Assembly: GCA_934590325.1 (NCBI GenBank)
Contig: CAKTOW010000006.1
Span: 1 to 64,000 of the forward strand
Origin: an uncultured Oscillospiraceae bacterium
GTDB taxonomy: Bacteria > Bacillota > Clostridia > Oscillospirales > Oscillospiraceae
Length of the DNA: 64,000 nt
Reading direction: 5' to 3'
Shown: positions 51,298-59,844 of the stretch, piece by piece
How the letters are laid out: the number at the start of each line of letters is the position of its first letter
Position numbering within the stretch: position 1 is the stretch's first letter
Position numbers and translations under genes: made by a program
Notes under the pieces: generated by a model
The model's database searches: none
The model's input: only the letters and a program-made list of their open reading frames with translations
What the model was told of the DNA's origin: nothing

Positions 51298-52434
51298 TTA
51301 CAGGATGGCGCGCCGCGCCGCCCCGTCCGCTTCCAGTATATCCGCAAGGCTTGGCTGATATTGCACCGGCACCCGTTCCAGTGCCCGTTCCACCCTGCGT
51401 GAGATGTCGTTGAATCCGATATTCCCCTCCAGAAACAGTCCCACGGCGGCCTCGTTGGCGCCGTTGAGTATGGCGCAGGCGGTGCCGCCCACCGCGGCCG
51501 CCTGCCGCGCCAGACGCAGACAGGGGAACGCTTCCTCGTCCGGCCGGTGGAAGGTCAGCGCCCCGCAGGTCAGCAGGTCCAGGGGCGCGTCCGGGCTCTC
51601 CGCCCGGCGGGGATATGTCAGCGCGTAGCGGATGGGCAGCTTCATGTCCGGGGTGCCCAGCTGTGCCAGCAGCGCGCCGTCCCGGAACTCCACCAGTGAG
51701 TGGACGATGCTCTGCCGGTGTATCACCGCCTGCACCTGCTCCACGCTCAGGCGGTACAGCCGCATGGCCTCGATGATCTCCAGCCCCTTGTTCATCAGCG
51801 TGGCGGAGTCCACGGTGATCTTCGCTCCCATGTGCCAGTTGGGATGACGCAGGGCATCCGCCGCCGTCACGTGCTCCAGCTCCTCAAAGCGCCTGCCGTA
51901 GAACGGACCGCCGGAGCAGGTCAGCAGGATGCGCCGCAGCTCTCCCCGGTCGCGGCAGCCCTGCAGACACTGGAACACCGCGCTGTGCTCCGAGTCCACC
52001 GGCACGATCTCCGCGCCGTACCGCTCCGCCGCGTCCATGACCAACTCACCGGCGCACACCAGTGTCTCCTTGTTGGCCAGGGCGATGCGCTTGCCCTTTT
52101 CTATGGCCGCCAGCGTGGGCTTCAGCCCCACGCTGCCCATAACGGCGGTCACCACCGTGTCCGCCTCTGTCAGCGTGGCCGCCGCCAGCAGCCCCTCCTC
52201 CCCGGACATCACCTCGATGCCGGTGCCCCGCAGCCGCTGCCGCAGGTCCGCCGCCGCCTTTTCGTCATACAGCACCGCAAGGCGCGGCATGAACTGCCGC
52301 GCCTGCCGCTCCAACAGGTCTGTCTGTGTGTTGGCGGTCAGCGCCGCCACGGATATGCCCAACTCCCGGACGACCTCCAGTGTCTGCCTTCCGATGGAGC
52401 CGGTAGCGCCCAACAGGGCGATGGTCTTCGTCAT
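51298..52434 (-). CDS. dxr: 1-deoxy-D-xylulose-5-phosphate reductoisomerase
   Basis: 378 residues: N-terminal NADPH site GATGSIGRQTLEV, the linker IALANKETLVCAGE, and the catalytic region SEHSAVFQCLQG. Second enzyme of the MEP pathway, adjacent to rseP and ispG as in many Firmicutes. Confidence 0.97.
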   Translation of the reverse strand: MTKTIALLGATGSIGRQTLEVVRELGISVAALTANTQTDLLERQARQFMPRLAVLYDEKAAADLRQRLRGTGIEVMSGEEGLLAAATLTEADTVVTAVMGSVGLKPTLAAIEKGKRIALANKETLVCAGELVMDAAERYGAEIVPVDSEHSAVFQCLQGCRDRGELRRILLTCSGGPFYGRRFEELEHVTAADALRHPNWHMGAKITVDSATLMNKGLEIIEAMRLYRLSVEQVQAVIHRQSIVHSLVEFRDGALLAQLGTPDMKLPIRYALTYPRRAESPDAPLDLLTCGALTFHRPDEEAFPCLRLARQAAAVGGTACAILNGANEAAVGLFLEGNIGFNDISRRVERALERVPVQYQPSLADILEADGAARRAIL

Positions 52435-52444
52435 ACGTATCCTC

Positions 52445-53284
52445 TCAGTACAGCGTCACCGCGTTCACCAGCAGCCATGTCACCGGCGCGGCGAAGATCA
52501 CGCTGTCGAACCGGTCCAGCACGCCGCCGTGTCCCGGCAGCAGCCGTCCGTAGTCCTTGATGCCGCACTGCCGCTTCACACAGGAGAAGCTCAGGTCGCC
52601 CAGCTGCCCCATCACCGCGCCCACAAAGCCCAGCAGCACGCACCAGCCGATGTGCAGCTGCACCTCTGTGCACAGGAAGAAGAAAATGCGGAACAGGACC
52701 ATACCCACCATGCCGCCCACAAGGCCGCTGACCGCGCCCTCCCGGGTCTTCTTGGGGCTGACCCGGGGCGCCAGCTTCGTCCTTCCGAACAGCATCCCGC
52801 CGAACAGTGCCAGCGAGTCGCTCATAAACGCGGACACCAGCGGTATCAGCACCAGTCCCGCGCCGTATTCCAGCATCCGCAGCCGCACCAGGCAGCCCAG
52901 CGCCAGGGGTATCACCAGCCCGGACACCGCCATGGCGCTGATGTCCGGGAAGTCCAGCTCGTCGTCCTTGCCGTAGGCCTGCACCGCCGCGATGAACACC
53001 ACCACGATCAGCGCCGTCAACAGCCACTGCATCACCTTATGGATGGCAGTACCGTAAAAGGCCCCTCCGCTGAAGTACACCGTGAACACGGTGAACACCG
53101 CCAGCGTGGCCGCCAGGCCCCACCAGTGCTGCGCCTTCTCCGGCGCCGCGGCGCCCATGAACTCATGGCAGCCGATAACGCACAGCGCCGCCACCAGCGC
53201 CGCCGTGGCCCAGTCCGGGGCGAAGCACAGCACGCCGATCAGCGCGGGCACGCCCACCACCGCCACCAATATCCTCTGTTTCAT
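52445..53284 (-). CDS. cdsA: Phosphatidate cytidylyltransferase
   Basis: 279 residues from ATG 53284 (GAGGTGA upstream; a GTG three codons earlier is in frame but lies in the ribosome-binding site). An eight-helix membrane enzyme with the CdsA signature (LPGHGGVLDRFDSVIFAAPV) near the C-terminus, containing the catalytic aspartate. It makes CDP-diacylglycerol for phospholipids. Confidence 0.94.
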   Translation of the reverse strand: MKQRILVAVVGVPALIGVLCFAPDWATAALVAALCVIGCHEFMGAAAPEKAQHWWGLAATLAVFTVFTVYFSGGAFYGTAIHKVMQWLLTALIVVVFIAAVQAYGKDDELDFPDISAMAVSGLVIPLALGCLVRLRMLEYGAGLVLIPLVSAFMSDSLALFGGMLFGRTKLAPRVSPKKTREGAVSGLVGGMVGMVLFRIFFFLCTEVQLHIGWCVLLGFVGAVMGQLGDLSFSCVKRQCGIKDYGRLLPGHGGVLDRFDSVIFAAPVTWLLVNAVTLY

Positions 53285-53294
53285 GGTCGTCACC

Positions 53295-54026
53295 TCATTT
53301 CACGGCGCCGAACCGGCGGTCGCGCCGCTGATAGTCGATAATGGCCCTGTCCATATCCTGCCGGGTAAAGTCGGGCCACAGCACATCGCAGAAATAGAAC
53401 TCACTGTACGCGCACTGCCACAGCAGGAAATTGCTCAGCCGTATCTCCCCGCTGGGCCGTATGATCAGCTCCGGGTCGGGGATACCTGCGGAGTACATAT
53501 TGGCGGAGAGATTTTCCTCCGTCCACTCCAGTCCCTTCTCCGCGCACAGCCGCGCCGCACGGACGATCTCCGCCCGTCCGCCGTAGTTCAGGCACACGTT
53601 GGCCTGGAACCCCTCATACTGCCCGGATATATCGTCCGTCTCGTGGGCCAGCGCCTGCAGCTCAGGCGACAGCGCGCTCAGGTCCCCGAAGAACCGCAGC
53701 CGTATGTGGTCCTTCTCCATGGTGTCCACCGCCTCCCGGAGATACTGCCCCAGCAGCTCCATGATGGTGTTCACCTCGTCCGCGGGACGCTTCCAGTTCT
53801 CGGTGGAGAAGGCGTAGATGGTCAGATACTCCACGCCCAACTCCTTGCAGTAGGTGGCGATGTCGCGGAACACCTCCGCCCCCGCCTTGTGCCCCGCCGT
53901 GCGGGGCAGGCCGCGTTTTTTCGCCCAGCGGCCGTTGCCGTCCATAATAACAGCGATATGGCGGGGAAGGCGGCTCCTGTCCACCTCCCCCGCCGTATGG
54001 GGCGTTTTCTTCGTAAACAGTCCCAT
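53295..54026 (-). CDS. uppS: Undecaprenyl diphosphate synthase
   Basis: 243 residues of the cis-prenyltransferase family: catalytic Asp in HIAVIMDGNGRWAKKRG, the GHKAGAE helix, FSTENWKRP and the C-terminal LIIRPSGEIRLSNFLLWQ. It makes the lipid carrier of cell-wall synthesis. It shares one base with frr. Confidence 0.97.
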   Translation of the reverse strand: MGLFTKKTPHTAGEVDRSRLPRHIAVIMDGNGRWAKKRGLPRTAGHKAGAEVFRDIATYCKELGVEYLTIYAFSTENWKRPADEVNTIMELLGQYLREAVDTMEKDHIRLRFFGDLSALSPELQALAHETDDISGQYEGFQANVCLNYGGRAEIVRAARLCAEKGLEWTEENLSANMYSAGIPDPELIIRPSGEIRLSNFLLWQCAYSEFYFCDVLWPDFTRQDMDRAIIDYQRRDRRFGAVK

Positions 54027-54583
54027 TAAACAGACATCAGTTCCTTTTCCTTGTTTTCCAGGATCTTATCCAGCTCTTTGCAGCTGTCGTCGGTCATCTT
54101 CTGCAGGTCCTTCTCGGCGATCTTCAGCTCGTCCTCCGTGATCTCGGAGGCCTTCTGCTGCTTCTTGAAGTTCTCCAGCGCGTCGCGGCGGATGTTGCGC
54201 ACAGCCACCTTGCCGCCCTCGGCGTACTTGTGGATCTGCTTGACCAGTTCCTTACGGCGTTCCTCGGTCAGCTGGGGGAAGGCCAGCCGGATGCACTTGC
54301 CGTCGTTCTGGGGATTGATGCCCAGGTCGGACTCCTGGATAGCCTTCTCGATGCCCTTGAGGATGCTGGCGTCCCAGGGAGTGATGACCAGCGTGCGGGG
54401 GTCGGGAGAGCCGATCGACGCGATCTGCTGGATGGGGGTGGGGGTGCCGTAGTAGTCCACGCTGATGCGGTTGAGCACGGAAGCGTTGGCGCGTCCGGCA
54501 CGCACGGTGTCGAAATCGCCCATCACGGATTCGATGCTCTTCTTCATTTTTTCCTCGTAAACCTTGTACTCGTCCTTCAACAT
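54026..54583 (-). CDS. frr: Ribosome recycling factor
   Basis: 185 residues, normal length; two-domain RRF with the segments TVRAGRANASVLNRISVDYYG, NDGKCIRLAFPQLTEERR and a C-terminal helical region with KALEKDLQK-like helices. It splits ribosomes after termination. Between pyrH (5-base gap) and uppS. Confidence 0.97.
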   Translation of the reverse strand: MLKDEYKVYEEKMKKSIESVMGDFDTVRAGRANASVLNRISVDYYGTPTPIQQIASIGSPDPRTLVITPWDASILKGIEKAIQESDLGINPQNDGKCIRLAFPQLTEERRKELVKQIHKYAEGGKVAVRNIRRDALENFKKQQKASEITEDELKIAEKDLQKMTDDSCKELDKILENKEKELMSV

Positions 54584-54588
54584 AGCGG

Positions 54589-55308
54589 TTAAGCCTCCTT
54601 CACGATCGTTCCGATTTTTTCGCCGCGCAGGGCGCGGATAATATTCTCCGGGTCTTTCAGTGCGAACACCAGCACGGGGATATGATTGTCCATGGACAGG
54701 CTGGTGGCGGTGGAATCCATCACCGCCAGATGCCGCTTCAGCACCTCGTCATAGGTGATGCTGTCGAACTTCACCGCGTCGGCGTTCTTGGCCGGGTCGC
54801 TGTCGTACACGCCGTCGATGTTCTTGGCCAGCAGTATCACGTCCGCGCCGATCTCCGCCGCCCGCAGCACCGCCGCCGTATCGGTGGAGAAGAACGGGCT
54901 GCCGATGCCGCAGCCGAATATGACCACCCGGCCCTTTTCCAGATGCCGTATGGCCCTTGCTCGGATATACGGCTCCGCCACGGCCCGGATCTCCAGCGCC
55001 GTCTGCACCCGGACGTCCACGCCCTTCTGCTCCAGCACGTCCGCCATGGCCATGCAGTTCATAGCCGTGGCCAGCATGCCCATGTGGTCGGCGCGGGTGC
55101 GCTCGATATAGCCCTCGCCGTCCTTCACGCCGCGCCAGAAGTTGCCGCCGCCGATGACGATGCCCACCTGCACGCCCATGTCCACGCACTGCTTGATGAC
55201 GTCCGCCACCCGGCCCATCACCTGAAAGTCCAGGCCGAAGTGCTTCTCGCCCGCCAGAGCCTCGCCGCTGATCTTCAGCAGCACCCGTTTGAATATTGGT
55301 TGCTCCAT
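54589..55308 (-). CDS. pyrH: UMP kinase
   Basis: 239 residues: amino-acid kinase fold with [15 protein letters not shown] at the N-terminus, [11 protein letters not shown] and the [14 protein letters not shown] region. It phosphorylates UMP to UDP. First gene of the minus-strand block; tsf and rpsB, its usual upstream neighbours, are not present next to it. A TAAAAT -10-like box lies near 55340 without a clear -35. Confidence 0.97.
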   Translation of the reverse strand: MEQPIFKRVLLKISGEALAGEKHFGLDFQVMGRVADVIKQCVDMGVQVGIVIGGGNFWRGVKDGEGYIERTRADHMGMLATAMNCMAMADVLEQKGVDVRVQTALEIRAVAEPYIRARAIRHLEKGRVVIFGCGIGSPFFSTDTAAVLRAAEIGADVILLAKNIDGVYDSDPAKNADAVKFDSITYDEVLKRHLAVMDSTATSLSMDNHIPVLVFALKDPENIIRALRGEKIGTIVKEA

Positions 55309-55400
55309 CGCCGTTCCTCCCTAATTTTCTATCAGGTATTTTACCTTATTTCTCCCGTTTTGCATAGGGGCAAATCGAAAAATTTTCCGAATTCTTTTTT

Positions 55401-55431
55401 GTATGTCCCGCGCCGCAGGCGCGGGACATAC
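55401..55431. repeat. Perfect 14-bp inverted repeat between pyrH and the MBL gene
   Basis: GTATGTCCCGCGCC (55401-55414) and GGCGCGGGACATAC (55418-55431) with a GCA loop. It sits between divergent genes and lacks a T run on the side expected for either transcript, so it is not an ordinary terminator; it could be a repeat-family member or an attenuator-like structure in the pyrH leader. Confidence 0.6.
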
Positions 55432-55482
55432 ATAGGGGTATTCGAAGATCTTCCTGCACACACCGCGGCGAAAACAAAACCA

Positions 55483-55511
55483 TTTGTTTTTTCCTCCCCG
55501 CGGTGTATAAT
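55483..55511 (+). promoter_or_regulatory. Promoter of the MBL-fold hydrolase gene
   Basis: TTTGTT (55483-55488) and TATAAT (55506-55511), spacer 17. ACACCGCGG and CCGCGGTGT arms bracket the promoter from 55460 to 55507. Confidence 0.55.
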
Positions 55512-55541
55512 GTAGAAAATGTCTCACATCGGAGGAATACC

Positions 55542-56444
55542 ATGGAACTTCTGCACGTGCTGGGCAATACATACGCGGCCGTGGCCTCCACCGCCCTGCT
55601 GCCCGTTTACAAACTCACCGACCGGGATGTGGTGCTCATCGACACCGGCTACGCCAAGCTGGACCGCGCCGCCCTGACCGGCCTCATCGACCAACAGGGC
55701 TGGCGCCTGCGCGCTGTGCTGTGCTCCCACGCCCACTTTGACCACACGGGCAACGTGCGGTATTTGCAGGAAAAATACGGCGCCCAGGCCGCCATCTCCC
55801 TTATCGAGGCCGGCATCTCCGTGAACCCCGACAGCTACCGCGCCAACTACGTGGCCCTGACCTACGGCAAGAGCCGGGAGATATTCCTGGAGGAGTGCTT
55901 CACCGCCGACCGTGTGATCTTCCCCCAGGATGACCACATCGACGTGGACGGGGCGCTGTTTGCCGTGCTGCCGCTGCCGGGGCACTCGGCGGGGCACGTG
56001 GGCTTCGTCACGCCCGACGGCGCGGCCTACATCGGCGACTGCCTTATCGACCAGCACGAGATAGACGCGGCCAAGCTGCCCACCAGTATGTTCATCGCCA
56101 AGGACCTGGAGAGCAAGGAGTCCCTCCGCGCCACGGACTACCCCGCCTACATCGTGGCCCACAAGCAGGTCATCACCGACCGCGCGGAGCTGTCTGCTCT
56201 CATCGACAGCAACATCGCCTTCATCCACCGCAAGGAGCGCGAGCTGCTGGAGGACCTGACCGACGGCATGACCTTCTCCGACTGGATATACGCCTTCTGC
56301 CAGCGGGAGAACATCCGCACACGGCAGGAGCTGAAATTCAGCATCGTGGAGCGCAACTTCGCCAACTTCGTGGACTGGCTCACCGACACCGGCAAGGTGC
56401 GCGTAGAGCGCGACTTCTGCGCCAAGCGTTACTACCACGGCTGA
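55542..56444 (+). CDS. MBL-fold metallo-hydrolase
   Basis: 300 residues from ATG 55542 (GGAGGAATACC upstream). The beta-lactamase-fold metal ligands are seen: HAHFDH (about 64-69), a histidine in PGHSAGHVGFV, the aspartate in YIGDCLID and a later histidine in IVAHKQ. A C-terminal extension of some 90 residues with winged-helix character (REnIRTRQELKFSIVERNF) may cap the active site. The substrate is not evident. Confidence 0.9.
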   Translation: MELLHVLGNTYAAVASTALLPVYKLTDRDVVLIDTGYAKLDRAALTGLIDQQGWRLRAVLCSHAHFDHTGNVRYLQEKYGAQAAISLIEAGISVNPDSYRANYVALTYGKSREIFLEECFTADRVIFPQDDHIDVDGALFAVLPLPGHSAGHVGFVTPDGAAYIGDCLIDQHEIDAAKLPTSMFIAKDLESKESLRATDYPAYIVAHKQVITDRAELSALIDSNIAFIHRKERELLEDLTDGMTFSDWIYAFCQRENIRTRQELKFSIVERNFANFVDWLTDTGKVRVERDFCAKRYYHG

Positions 56445-56465
56445 CACACCCGTCATTTCGCAGGT

Positions 56466-56549
56466 GCGGACGACTCTGTCCGCCCGTAGGGGACGGCGTC
56501 CTCGACGTCCCGCGTAAGACGTGTAGGGGCGGACGACTCTGCCCGCCCG
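56466..56549 (+). repeat. Two direct copies of a GC-rich 21-bp intergenic repeat
   Basis: A 21-base unit beginning GCGGACGACTCTG and ending CCGCCCG occurs at 56466-56486 and again at 56529-56549 with one difference (GTCC against GCCC). Each is beside GTAGGGG-type sequence; the part between has its own GGACGGCGTCCTC and GACGTCC self-complementary segments. This is the style of dispersed non-coding repeats in gut Clostridia. Confidence 0.65.
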
Positions 56550-56553
56550 TTCC

Positions 56554-56680
56554 CTGTCATTCCGAGCCAGTGACCGTGTCACTGGCGTGGGAATCCGTAT
56601 CCTATGGCTGGGGAGGACGGATCGCCGCGTCGCTTCGCGCCGCGAAGCAAGTGCCCTTGGGGTGCTCCTCGCAATGACAG
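56554..56680 (+). mobile_element. Small REP/MITE-like element with terminal inverted repeats
   Basis: A 127-bp non-coding unit framed by CTGTCATT (56554-56561) and AATGACAG (56673-56680). Inside are a CCAGTGACcgtGTCACTGG stem and a CGCGTCGCTTCGCG-type stem. The look (terminal TGTCATT...AATGACA, GGGAATCC core, GGATCGCC) is that of repeated intergenic elements in this bacterial group, but only one copy is in the window. No gene is seen in 56445-56728. Confidence 0.5.
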
Positions 56681-56697
56681 ATTTTTTCGACACGCAG

Positions 56698-56724
56698 AAA
56701 AGCCACCCCATCGGGGTGGCTTTT
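56698..56724. terminator. Bidirectional terminator
   Basis: AAAAGCCACCCC and GGGGTGGCTTTT arms with a three-base loop between convergent genes. Confidence 0.9.
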
Positions 56725-56728
56725 CGAT

Positions 56729-59347
56729 TCAGTTCACTACCAGCGTATCTGCCATGGCGTTGAGTGCATATCCCAGATGCTCCGTCTGCGCCACGGGATA
56801 GGTCTTGATGACCGCCAGCCGGTCGCTGCCCGTGCCGTAGAAAGCGCAGGTCCAGTACATCTCCGTGGGCCCGTTCTTCCCGTCGCCGGACATATCGCCC
56901 TGCTTGCTCTCCGTCAGGGTGAACCCATCGCCTGCCGCGCCCTTCGCCCACTCCTGCGCTTCCTTCAGCGTCATGGCACCCAGATGCACCACCGCCAGTT
57001 GGGTGTTGATGTCCTCGGTGCTCTGCCACACCTCCGCCGGTTTGCCGTTGATGGCGGGCGAGCCGTCCACACCAATATCCGTCCAACCGCTGCTTAGGGT
57101 CATCTGATGCCACGCATTCCCCAGAACGGTGATGGCGTACCCGCTGCCCCGGAACACGTAGGCGGGATAGCTGACCATGCCCGCACCGTTGTCGTTGAAC
57201 GACAGGGTGGTCTTCTCCGCCGTTTCCGCCGCGCTCCGGTACTGGAACCGTACAGCGTACTGTCCATCCATGCCCAGGCCCACGAACTGCTCCGTCAGCT
57301 CTACCACATCTCCGTTGTGGAGCGCCACGTTCTCCTCATTGTACCGTCCGTAGAGGGTGAAGCCCTCACCCTTTATCACGGACAGCTGCGCGCCGCTGCC
57401 CACCTCATACACCGGGATGTCCTCGCTGTAATTCTCGTCGTATGTCACCGTGCGGTACGTCACGGAATAGACCTCCGTCACGGTGATGCTCAGCTGGTCC
57501 CTCTCATAGCTGGCGGCCACCGGCAGCCCGCCGGTCAACTGGGACGTGATGTACCGGGAAATATCCTGCAGCAGCACCTCCGCCGCGTCGCCGCGGCCCT
57601 TGGGGTCCGCCTGTCCGGTCAGCACCGTGCGGATGTACTTCCGCACGGTATTGGGTGCCTGTTCATAGCGGGCCATCAGCGTATCCATCGCCCCCTCGGC
57701 ATACGCCCCGTCCGCGTTCAGATAGTAGGCGCACAGATAACTCAGGGGCATGGTCTCCCAGTCGGAGGGCATGTGCGCCTCGTCATACACAATGCCGTAG
57801 TCCTCCGCCTTGACGCTGCGGGGGTCGTTCTCCCCCATAGACGGCCACGGGGTGATCTCCTTACTGGCGTCCGGAAAATCTGCGTTCCACGCCCATACAT
57901 CCCGCTCACCGTTTCCATAGGCATAGGGCATAACGCCGTCCTTCATCCACTGCTGCAATGTATTGATATACGCCTGCAAGCCCTCGGCGCTCTCCCGCGC
58001 CGTGTCCGGATATCCGGGGTAAACGATCGGGTACAGCGAATCGCCGGCCATTCTGTCCTCTTTATTTGATGTTCCGTCAGTGCCATGTTCCTGCCACGAG
58101 AACCACTCCGCGTTGTCGATCAGCGCCAACGCGATATAACCCCGCATGGCGATCTGCCGATAGCGCTCCTCGCTCTTCCGGGGCACCGCTCCCTCGTAGG
58201 TATACAGCACCGTGATGCCCATGGGCTCCCTATCCGTGCTCAGATGCACGGCATAGCCGTAGTCCGCGCCGCTGTTGCCCAGCTCCCAGAACCCCAGCGC
58301 ATCCAGTATCGCGCCCACGGCGGAGTTGTTGCCCACGTAGGGCGTCCGCAGGGCGAACAGCTTCTCCGCGTCCAGCGCCCCCACGTTCTTGTAGCTGGGC
58401 TTCGTCAGCAGGCACACGCCGATGACCACCGCCGCGATGGCCAGCATGACCGCCGCCCACACCGCGGGCTTTTTATAGCTCAGCACGTTTTTCACCCTTT
58501 CCTTCACCGCCACCTCGCCGAAGGCCAGCGGGCACACCGCCGCCATCTTCGGCTGGGCGGCGCAGGCCACCAGCGCGCGGGAATAGGCCGCCCGCTGGGC
58601 TCTGTCGGCATCCTTCAATACCATCTCGTCACAGGCGTTCTCCATATCCCGCCCCAGCAGGATATACGCCGCCCACAGCACCGGGTTGAACCAGTGCACC
58701 GCCAGCAGCACGAACGCCAGCGGCTTGAACACGTGGTCCCACCGCCGGATGTGGCACCGCTCGTGGGCCAGCACCTGGGGCAGGTCATCCTCCGCCACGC
58801 TCTCCGGCACGTAGATGCGCGGCGCGATAATGCCCAGCACAAAGGGCGTGCTCCAGTGTCTGCACCGGTACACATTACCCTCCACGTGCTGCGCCCTGCG
58901 CAGGGCGCACCACATCCACAGGAAGCTCAGCGCCATGTACAGCACCATACACCCCGCACCGATGGCCCACAGCCACGGAAGGTACACCGCAAGGGTCACC
59001 GTTTGTGCCGGTTTCTGCAAAGTACCGGTAGCCGAGGGGGTCACCGAAGGGGTAACCGTCGGGGCGGTGGTGTCCTTTTCTGCGACGCTCTCCCGCCCCT
59101 GTGTCCCGGCCTCCTGCATGGCGTGATACGCCCGTGTCACAGGCGCTTCCTCCGCCTGCAGACTCACCGGACTCTCCACCGTAAGGTTTACCGGCAGCAC
59201 CAGCCGCAGCGCCACCAGCACCCACAGCCAGCACACCGCCCTGCGGCTGACTTTCTTCCGCAGCAGCAGGCGCACCGCCATGACCGCCAGCGCGATCAGT
59301 CCCGCCTGCCAGCTCAGCTCCAGAACGACGTCGAACAGCTTATCCAT
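56729..59347 (-). CDS. BlaR1/MecR1-type M56 family metallopeptidase sensor
   Basis: 872 residues. The first 310 hold four membrane helices and an M56 peptidase with HERCH (H195, E196, H199) and the downstream ENACDE segment. The external part (about 315-872) is large but has no penicillin-binding SxxK/SDN pattern that I can see; it contains several beta-rich modules and a C-terminal piece like small bacterial lipoprotein domains. It should sense an envelope signal and cleave the BlaI-type repressor encoded next. Its start overlaps the repressor gene by eight bases. Confidence 0.9.
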   Translation of the reverse strand: MDKLFDVVLELSWQAGLIALAVMAVRLLLRKKVSRRAVCWLWVLVALRLVLPVNLTVESPVSLQAEEAPVTRAYHAMQEAGTQGRESVAEKDTTAPTVTPSVTPSATGTLQKPAQTVTLAVYLPWLWAIGAGCMVLYMALSFLWMWCALRRAQHVEGNVYRCRHWSTPFVLGIIAPRIYVPESVAEDDLPQVLAHERCHIRRWDHVFKPLAFVLLAVHWFNPVLWAAYILLGRDMENACDEMVLKDADRAQRAAYSRALVACAAQPKMAAVCPLAFGEVAVKERVKNVLSYKKPAVWAAVMLAIAAVVIGVCLLTKPSYKNVGALDAEKLFALRTPYVGNNSAVGAILDALGFWELGNSGADYGYAVHLSTDREPMGITVLYTYEGAVPRKSEERYRQIAMRGYIALALIDNAEWFSWQEHGTDGTSNKEDRMAGDSLYPIVYPGYPDTARESAEGLQAYINTLQQWMKDGVMPYAYGNGERDVWAWNADFPDASKEITPWPSMGENDPRSVKAEDYGIVYDEAHMPSDWETMPLSYLCAYYLNADGAYAEGAMDTLMARYEQAPNTVRKYIRTVLTGQADPKGRGDAAEVLLQDISRYITSQLTGGLPVAASYERDQLSITVTEVYSVTYRTVTYDENYSEDIPVYEVGSGAQLSVIKGEGFTLYGRYNEENVALHNGDVVELTEQFVGLGMDGQYAVRFQYRSAAETAEKTTLSFNDNGAGMVSYPAYVFRGSGYAITVLGNAWHQMTLSSGWTDIGVDGSPAINGKPAEVWQSTEDINTQLAVVHLGAMTLKEAQEWAKGAAGDGFTLTESKQGDMSGDGKNGPTEMYWTCAFYGTGSDRLAVIKTYPVAQTEHLGYALNAMADTLVVN

Positions 59348-59711
59348 GGCTCTCCTCCTCGAATTTGTCGATCATCCGCCGCAGCTCGTCCGCCTCCGCC
59401 GCCGTCAGTCCCTTCCCGCCCACGAAGGCGTTCAGAAACCCCGGCAGGCTGCCGCTGAAGTTGCGCTCCACAAAGGCGCGGCTCTCCGCGCTCTGCACGT
59501 CTTCCCGCCGTACCAGCGCCGTGACCACGGCGTTCTCCGTGTGTACCACGCCCCGCTCGGTGAGACGCTTGATCACGGTGTAGGTGGTGGATTTCTTCCA
59601 GCCCAGCTCGTCGGCGCACAGGCGGACAAGCTCGCTGCTCTTCACCGGCTCGTACGTCCAGAGTATTTCGCAGAATTTCAATTCGCTGTCGAAAATTTTC
59701 GGGGTGTCCAT
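59340..59711 (-). CDS. BlaI/MecI/CopY-family repressor
   Basis: 123 residues: winged-helix domain (about 8-75, with WKKSTTYTVIKRLTERGVV as recognition helix and wing) and a C-terminal dimerisation/cleavage helix pair. It is the partner of the M56 peptidase; cleavage would release repression. Two dyads of the same 16-bp pattern sit in its promoter (59727-59783). GGAGGAGC precedes the ATG. Confidence 0.93.
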   Translation of the reverse strand: MDTPKIFDSELKFCEILWTYEPVKSSELVRLCADELGWKKSTTYTVIKRLTERGVVHTENAVVTALVRREDVQSAESRAFVERNFSGSLPGFLNAFVGGKGLTAAEADELRRMIDKFEEESHG

Positions 59712-59726
59712 AGGCTGCTCCTCCTT

Positions 59727-59783
59727 GGTCGAATCTATTAGACCTCTTGTGCATAGTCTAACGCATTAGACCTGATATGTCAA
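59727..59783 (-). promoter_or_regulatory. Promoter and two dyad operators of the BlaI/BlaR-type pair
   Basis: Minus-strand TTGACA (59778-59783) and TAGACT (59755-59760), spacer 17. A 16-bp dyad GTCTAACGCATTAGAC fills 59756-59771 between the two boxes; a second copy of the pattern, GTCGAATCTATTAGAC, lies at 59728-59743 in the leader. Both have GTCxAA/ATTAGAC arms, the right size for two repressor dimers. Confidence 0.75.
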
Positions 59784-59793
59784 GCGGATATTG

Positions 59794-59823
59794 TTTACAA
59801 ATCGGTGACAAATGTGGTACACT
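59794..59823 (+). promoter_or_regulatory. Promoter of the pseudouridine synthase gene
   Basis: TTTACA (59794-59799) and TACACT (59818-59823), spacer 18, the latter preceded by TGTGG. It points away from the adjacent BlaI promoter and predicts transcription start near 59830. Confidence 0.55.
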
Positions 59824-59844
59824 GTGACCATCACATACCGGGAG

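Noticed and set aside
56554..56680. CRISPR-like or tRNA-like structure in the intergenic stems
   Set aside because: No regularly spaced repeats and no cloverleaf; terminal inverted repeats fit a mobile unit better.
55524..57113. Minus-strand frame covering the MBL gene and the intergenic repeats
   Set aside because: Passes through non-coding repeat sequence and the antisense of a clear enzyme.
59340..59347. Frameshift between repressor and M56 genes
   Set aside because: An eight-base overlap of two complete genes is normal translational coupling.
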